Positions 20,625-24,090 of a stretch of 24,090 nucleotides of DNA are shown one piece after another. The notes under the pieces were generated by a model. It made no database searches, was not told the DNA's origin, and worked only from the letters and a program-made list of their open reading frames with translations. Origin of the DNA: a virus; IMG/VR virus record IMGVR_UViG_3300037119_003173, positions 1-24,090 of that record. One strand, 5' to 3'. A program made the position numbers and the translations under genes. Positions within the stretch are counted from its first letter, which is position 1. Every line of letters starts with the position of its first letter.

Positions 20625-20992
20625 CACACGGTCCTCCGTTTGCGGTATTCGGCGGAGTACCGCGAGGCGCAGACCCGGCACCAACGCCCGCCATCGGGTC
20701 GGCGATGAGTATTCGCAGGCGTGAACTCGTGACCGTGGACACACGCCGTCCGTGACCTCCGCCATCCGGCGGCGCGTCGCGTGTTCTCGGCGCGCGTGAC
20801 GACCTCGAGATGGTCGGGGTTCACGCACGCACGGACGCGGCAGAGATGATCGATCTCCATGCCGTCCGGGATCGGTCCGCGGGCCGCTTCATACGCCACC
20901 CGATGCGCGAGGGCACTTGGCCGCCCCGGGATCGCCCGTCGCCCGTATCCATCCCGGTCGATGTAGCCCGTGGACAGGATGCAGTCGCTCAT
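20624..20992 (-). CDS. HNH endonuclease between portal and protease
   Basis: A 122-residue protein from ATG 20992 (ATGA overlap with the portal stop). It has GYGRRAIPGRPSALAHRVAYEAARGPIPDG, MEIDHLCRVRACVNPDHLEVVTRAEN, a family core close to the HNH at 3450 (DHLCxxxxCVNPxHLEVVTRxEN), and then a C-terminal CVHGHEFTPANT...RWCRVCASRYSAEYRKRR, a second Cys/His zinc segment. Likely a free-standing homing nuclease inserted in the head operon without breaking coupling. The neighbouring portal has an AT-rich patch about 250-350 bases away. Confidence 0.87.
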   Translation of the reverse strand: MSDCILSTGYIDRDGYGRRAIPGRPSALAHRVAYEAARGPIPDGMEIDHLCRVRACVNPDHLEVVTRAENTRRAAGWRRSRTACVHGHEFTPANTHRRPDGGRWCRVCASRYSAEYRKRRTV

Positions 20993-22230
20993 ACGGTTGC
21001 TTGCTGGGGGACGAGGTCCGCGGGTGGCAGGTCCTCGGTCTCGCGGACTTCCTCGGGCAGCTTCCAGCCGGCCGCGATGGCCGACGCGTGGGCCTCGTAC
21101 CGGTCCTTGGTCGTGCCCCGCAGCAGCGCGTCGAGGGTGACCTTGAGTTCGACGCCCCGGGGGAACTGGGCGTCGAGCACGGCCTCGATGCGGCTGGTCC
21201 AGGGGAGCAGCGTGAACATGACCAAATCTTGTCGCCGCGTCTCTAAATTCGCATAAGTGTTGGGATCAGTGCCCCCAGCCCCAATAAAATAACCGGGGAC
21301 ACCAAATGCATTTGCGATCTCATTTAATGAAGCCTGCATGACTTCTTTAAGGGCGGCGTCGACGGGGCTCCACGTCAACGCGGTGTACTCGGTCGTCGAG
21401 TTCAGGACCGCGGTGCGGCGGTTGCCGGTGCCGTGCTTGGCGTCCCAGCGCGCCGACAGCTCGTCGGCCTTGTCCTGTGTCAGCCCCTCCTTGGTCACGC
21501 GCAAATAACCACTTGGCACTCCGGACCTGAAGATCGAGTGGGCGTAATCCTTGATGGTCAGGGCGTAGCCGAGTTCCGCGCCGAACCGCTGGAACGCGCC
21601 CACGCCGCGGCGCCCGACGATGGGCCCGGGGCCGCGCAGGTGGATCAGCTCGGTCGCCGGGAGGTAGCGGTCGCCCGCGTAGTAGGCGCCCTCGCGGAAC
21701 TGCCAGTCGAAGGGGTGGATGAGGGCCATCGGCGGCCGCGGCGCGCCGTTGCTATCCCGGGAGGGGGCCCAGATCAGGCCGTCGCCCCACCACAGGGCGT
21801 CGGTCAGCCAGGACGACCAGAAGTCGACGTGGGACAGCGGCGCGAACGGCACCGAGGCGGGATCGACGACGCGGCCGTCGAGGCGGAGCGCCTGGGGGTC
21901 GGTGATCCAGTCCGGGGTCTCGAGCTGGTCCCGGCCGCGGTAGACCTTCCAGGGCGTCGCGCCCGAGAGGGAGTCCACGATGATCGAGGTGCAGCGCGCC
22001 ACGGACGGGATGCTGCCGAGCTGCGACCCCTCCATCGCGCCCGGGATCGGGTTGCCGATCGTGAACGGGCCGCCGATGGTCGGCATGCTCCACAGGTGCG
22101 GCTGCTCCACGGCCCAGCCGTCGGGCGGCCCGTTCCAGAGCACGTCTCGGACCGGCCCCGTCGCCGTCAGGATGTTGGAACTGATCCGGCGCTGCTCGAG
22201 TGCGGTGCGGACGCCGGTGAGGAACCCCAC
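20989..22230 (-). CDS. Portal protein, HK97 type
   Basis: A 413-residue protein from GTG 22230. Portal features: SVARCTSIIVDSLSGATPWKVYRG, LSHVDFWSSWLTDALWWGDGLIWAPSRD, MALIHPFDWQFREGAYYAG..., ELIHLRGPGPIVGRRGVGAFQRFGAELGYALTIKDYAHSIFRSGVPSGYLRV, LSARWDAKHGTGNRRTAVLNSTTEYTALTWSPVDAALKEVMQASLNEIANAFGVPGYFIGAGGTDPNTYANLETRRQDLVMFTLLPWTSRIEAVLDAQF. It forms the dodecameric entry ring for DNA. Residues encoded at 21236-21345 use AT-rich codons unlike the rest, although the amino acids are conserved family residues. Confidence 0.92.
   Translation of the reverse strand: MGFLTGVRTALEQRRISSNILTATGPVRDVLWNGPPDGWAVEQPHLWSMPTIGGPFTIGNPIPGAMEGSQLGSIPSVARCTSIIVDSLSGATPWKVYRGRDQLETPDWITDPQALRLDGRVVDPASVPFAPLSHVDFWSSWLTDALWWGDGLIWAPSRDSNGAPRPPMALIHPFDWQFREGAYYAGDRYLPATELIHLRGPGPIVGRRGVGAFQRFGAELGYALTIKDYAHSIFRSGVPSGYLRVTKEGLTQDKADELSARWDAKHGTGNRRTAVLNSTTEYTALTWSPVDAALKEVMQASLNEIANAFGVPGYFIGAGGTDPNTYANLETRRQDLVMFTLLPWTSRIEAVLDAQFPRGVELKVTLDALLRGTTKDRYEAHASAIAAGWKLPEEVRETEDLPPADLVPQQATV
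21236..21345 (-). other. Low-GC patch inside portal gene
   Basis: Here codons such as TTA, AAT, ATT, TTT and TAT replace the CTC/GAC/GTC types used elsewhere. A smaller similar spot is at 21495-21530. The encoded amino acids (SLNEIANAFGVPGYFIGAGGTDPNTYANLE) are ordinary portal. Foreign DNA by gene conversion, or a protected endonuclease site, could explain it. Confidence 0.7.
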
Positions 22231-22231
22231 G

Positions 22232-22429
22232 TCAGGCCTTGGCCTTGCCCTCGCGAGTCACGGGGCCGCCGCCCCCGGAGGTCTGCGCCTCGCCGAGGAC
22301 GACCGTCTCGCCCGACGTGACGCCGTTCTCCTCGATGCCCTCGATCTGCGGCTTGCCGAGGAACCGGTTCCGCTCGGCCTGCGTCGAGCGGCGTCGCCGC
22401 GTGTACTGCCCGAGTGAATTGCGCGCCAT
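22232..22429 (-). CDS. Small basic protein of unknown function
   Basis: A 65-residue protein from ATG 22429 (GAGGTG five to six bases upstream). It begins MARNSLGQYTRRRRSTQAERNRFLGKP (strongly basic) and continues IEGIEENGVTSGETVVLGEAQTSGGGGPVTREGKAKA, polar and probably disordered. It lies between terminase and portal with one base before the portal start. In some phages small proteins there modulate packaging or head assembly. I do not recognise a family. The 90 bases between it and the terminase stop hold only a possible leader. Confidence 0.6.
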   Translation of the reverse strand: MARNSLGQYTRRRRSTQAERNRFLGKPQIEGIEENGVTSGETVVLGEAQTSGGGGPVTREGKAKA

Positions 22430-22519
22430 CGCCCCACCTCGTGTCACAACGCTGTCACGCGCACTATGCGCCACTCGCCATCAGATGACTAGACCGAGGA
22501 CCTCCTGTAGGGCGTCACG

Positions 22520-24090
22520 TCAGAAGATCGCCGGCTCTTCCTCGGGCACGGGCAGCCGCACGGCGACGGCGAGCGCCCATGCCGCGGCGCGCAGGAGGTC
22601 GGTCCTCGCGGGCCCGGGGGCGACCTGGAGGCCGCCGGTGCGCGACTCGACGACCCGCGCCTGCTCGACCTGCTGGGCGAGTTCCTGCCCGCCGTCGTGG
22701 GCCAGGCGGCCCGCGGCCACCAGCTCGCGCAGCATCGGCAGCGCGCTCCGGGTCTCGGCCTGGCCCGCCAGTTCGCGGACCTCGGCCTCGATGGCCGCGG
22801 CGTCGGGGTCGTGCTCGAGGCTCGCGCCCAGGACGAGGGTGGAGCCGGGATGGGCCGCCACGATGCCCTGGAGCCACCCACAAGCCACGCTGCGCCGCGG
22901 ATGGAGCATTCCCCACACGAAGAGGCGCCCGTCGGGCAATCGCCCCGCCACGGCCGTCGCAGCGCCCTGTCCGAACCAGTCCTCGAGGCCGAGCACGAGA
23001 GCGCCCGACGGAACGCTCCCGAACTCGACGAGGGCGGCCCATTGACCCTCGTTCAATAGCGGCTGGTCGCGGTCGTTCGAGGCCACGACCCGGGCCGGCC
23101 AGATGTTCAGCCACTGGCTGCGGAACGACGCCAGCGGGTCGGGCTCGTCGGGGTCCTGCGGCGCCACGCCGTCGACCGCGCGCCGGTGCTGCGCCTCGAC
23201 CAGCCGCTCGCGCCGGTCGGACCAGTGCGGGCTCGCCCTGCGCCAGGCGTCGCGGTCACCGATGTCGGCGTGCGCCGGCGCCGACCACTCGAGGAGCAGC
23301 GTGTCGCGCGGGTCGTCGAGCTGCTCGATCGCCGTCTGGCGCCTTGACTGCATCAGCCCGGTCGCGAACCGGTGCGCGGTGGAGATGAGGGCGATCTGGC
23401 TGCTGACGCGCTCGGCCATCGTGGGCTCGAGGCCGTCCTCGACCACCTCGGGCAGGACTCCCCACGCCTCGTCCACGACGGCCATTGACGCGGAGTAGCC
23501 GTAGATGGAGCCCCGGCCGCGGATCATCCAGCGCCCGCCGTCGGGCGTCTGAATCTCCTCCTGACCGTTCTGCTCGCGGACCACGTAGCCGTCGTCCTTG
23601 AGCCGGTGCGCCCACGCCCGGGCGCTGCGCTGGACCTCCTTGGCGACGGGCAGGTCCTTGGCGGTGTGCAACACGAGCTGCGGCTCGCCGAACCGCTCGG
23701 ACTGGTGGATGCGCCAGAGCATCAGCTCGCGCAGCGCCCACGACTTGCCGAGCTGGCGGCTGAGGGTCCAGAGCGCGAACGGGAACACGAGGCCGAGGTC
23801 GCCGTACTCGAGGGTCCGCTGGAACGCGAGCCGCTGCCACCAGCGCAGGGGCTTGCCGAGCCGCTGCTCGGACCACGCGATGGCCTCGGCGCCCCAGGAG
23901 CCGGTTGCGGACGGGTGCGGGCGCGTCATCAGCCGCGGCCAGGTCGCGTTCTCGGGCACGGCGCGCAGATCGTCGAGCCACGGCGCGGAGTCCCAGCAGG
24001 AGTCGCCGGGACCCGGGGTGAATGCCTCGGAATCCGCCGGGATCGGGGTAGTCGGGCGGGTATCGGGTAATGCGGCACGGGTTCTTCCTC
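22520..24090 (-). CDS. Terminase large subunit, 5' end cut by window edge
   Basis: The frame is open to the right edge; the first in-frame GTG is at 23959, but the preceding codons encode SCWDSAPWLDDLRAVPENATWPRLMTRPHP, which is typical terminase sequence, so the true start lies upstream of 23959 and probably outside. From 23959: SRQLGKSW (residues 67-74) is a Walker A with Arg-Gln, MAVVDEAW (159-166) Walker B with DE, then ALISTAHRFATG (coupling motif). The C-terminal nuclease starts LVLGLEDWFGQGAAT and contains later acidic residues. The usual first Asp of the RNase H-like site reads Glu-Asp. This protein cuts and pumps genome DNA into the portal two genes downstream. Confidence 0.92.
   Translation of the reverse strand, partial: GRTRAALPDTRPTTPIPADSEAFTPGPGDSCWDSAPWLDDLRAVPENATWPRLMTRPHPSATGSWGAEAIAWSEQRLGKPLRWWQRLAFQRTLEYGDLGLVFPFALWTLSRQLGKSWALRELMLWRIHQSERFGEPQLVLHTAKDLPVAKEVQRSARAWAHRLKDDGYVVREQNGQEEIQTPDGGRWMIRGRGSIYGYSASMAVVDEAWGVLPEVVEDGLEPTMAERVSSQIALISTAHRFATGLMQSRRQTAIEQLDDPRDTLLLEWSAPAHADIGDRDAWRRASPHWSDRRERLVEAQHRRAVDGVAPQDPDEPDPLASFRSQWLNIWPARVVASNDRDQPLLNEGQWAALVEFGSVPSGALVLGLEDWFGQGAATAVAGRLPDGRLFVWGMLHPRRSVACGWLQGIVAAHPGSTLVLGASLEHDPDAAAIEAEVRELAGQAETRSALPMLRELVAAGRLAHDGGQELAQQVEQARVVESRTGGLQVAPGPARTDLLRAAAWALAVAVRLPVPEEEPAIF

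Overview
The window is phage DNA of high GC content. Genes are packed with 1-4 bp start/stop overlaps (mostly GTGA or ATGA), GTG starts are common, and Shine-Dalgarno motifs are AGGAGG-like. Gene content is that of a tailed phage: HK97-type head, long tail with tape measure, RecT/YqaJ-type recombination. Base composition and the style of the proteins suggest an actinobacterial host, but that is an inference. No integrase, tRNA gene, CRISPR array or insertion sequence was seen.

Most genes run leftward (minus strand). Read from the right edge the order is: large terminase (open to the edge), a small basic protein, portal, an HNH endonuclease, prohead protease, [a three-gene plus-strand island], major capsid, a BppU-like Ig protein, a collagen-like fibre protein, three small connector/completion genes including a 21-residue Pro-Glu peptide, tail terminator, major tail protein, a gp10-like protein, tail assembly chaperones with a probable -1 frameshift, tape measure, minor tail protein, a two-helix membrane protein and a strong hairpin. 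The early/replication block follows: two small unknown genes, Dam-like methylase, unknown, YqaJ-type exonuclease, endonuclease VII-like protein, RecT, hairpin, HNH, a replication-initiator-like protein carrying iterons, a 46-residue protein, a beta-class DNA methyltransferase and a VRR-NUC nuclease. Last come a papain/C39-like peptidase, a zinc-ribbon protein, a beta-helix tailspike-like protein, a 29-residue membrane peptide and an HNH gene that runs off the left edge.

The most unusual features are these. (1) The beta-class methyltransferase has an in-frame TAG directly after its catalytic TSPPY motif. Further on, a LAGLIDADG homing endonuclease gene is nested in antisense inside it, yet the methylase frame stays open through the insert. 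(2) A plus-strand cassette (zinc protein, excisionase-like HTH, unknown) sits inside the leftward head operon. It has its own promoter-like region, a GTGTTTC operator-like cluster, and a 25-bp leader shared with a gene 9 kb away. (3) Several nuclease genes of homing type occur in 24 kb, one beside an AT-rich patch in the portal gene. (4) A 14-bp direct repeat lies inside the replication gene. (5) A tiny (Glu-Pro)n ORF has a strong ribosome binding site. (6) The AT-rich left 370 bases look non-coding but encode the Ser-rich tail of an HNH protein.

Both window ends fall inside minus-strand reading frames. In circular order the HNH gene would lie next to the terminase, so this may be a nearly complete, circularly permuted genome.
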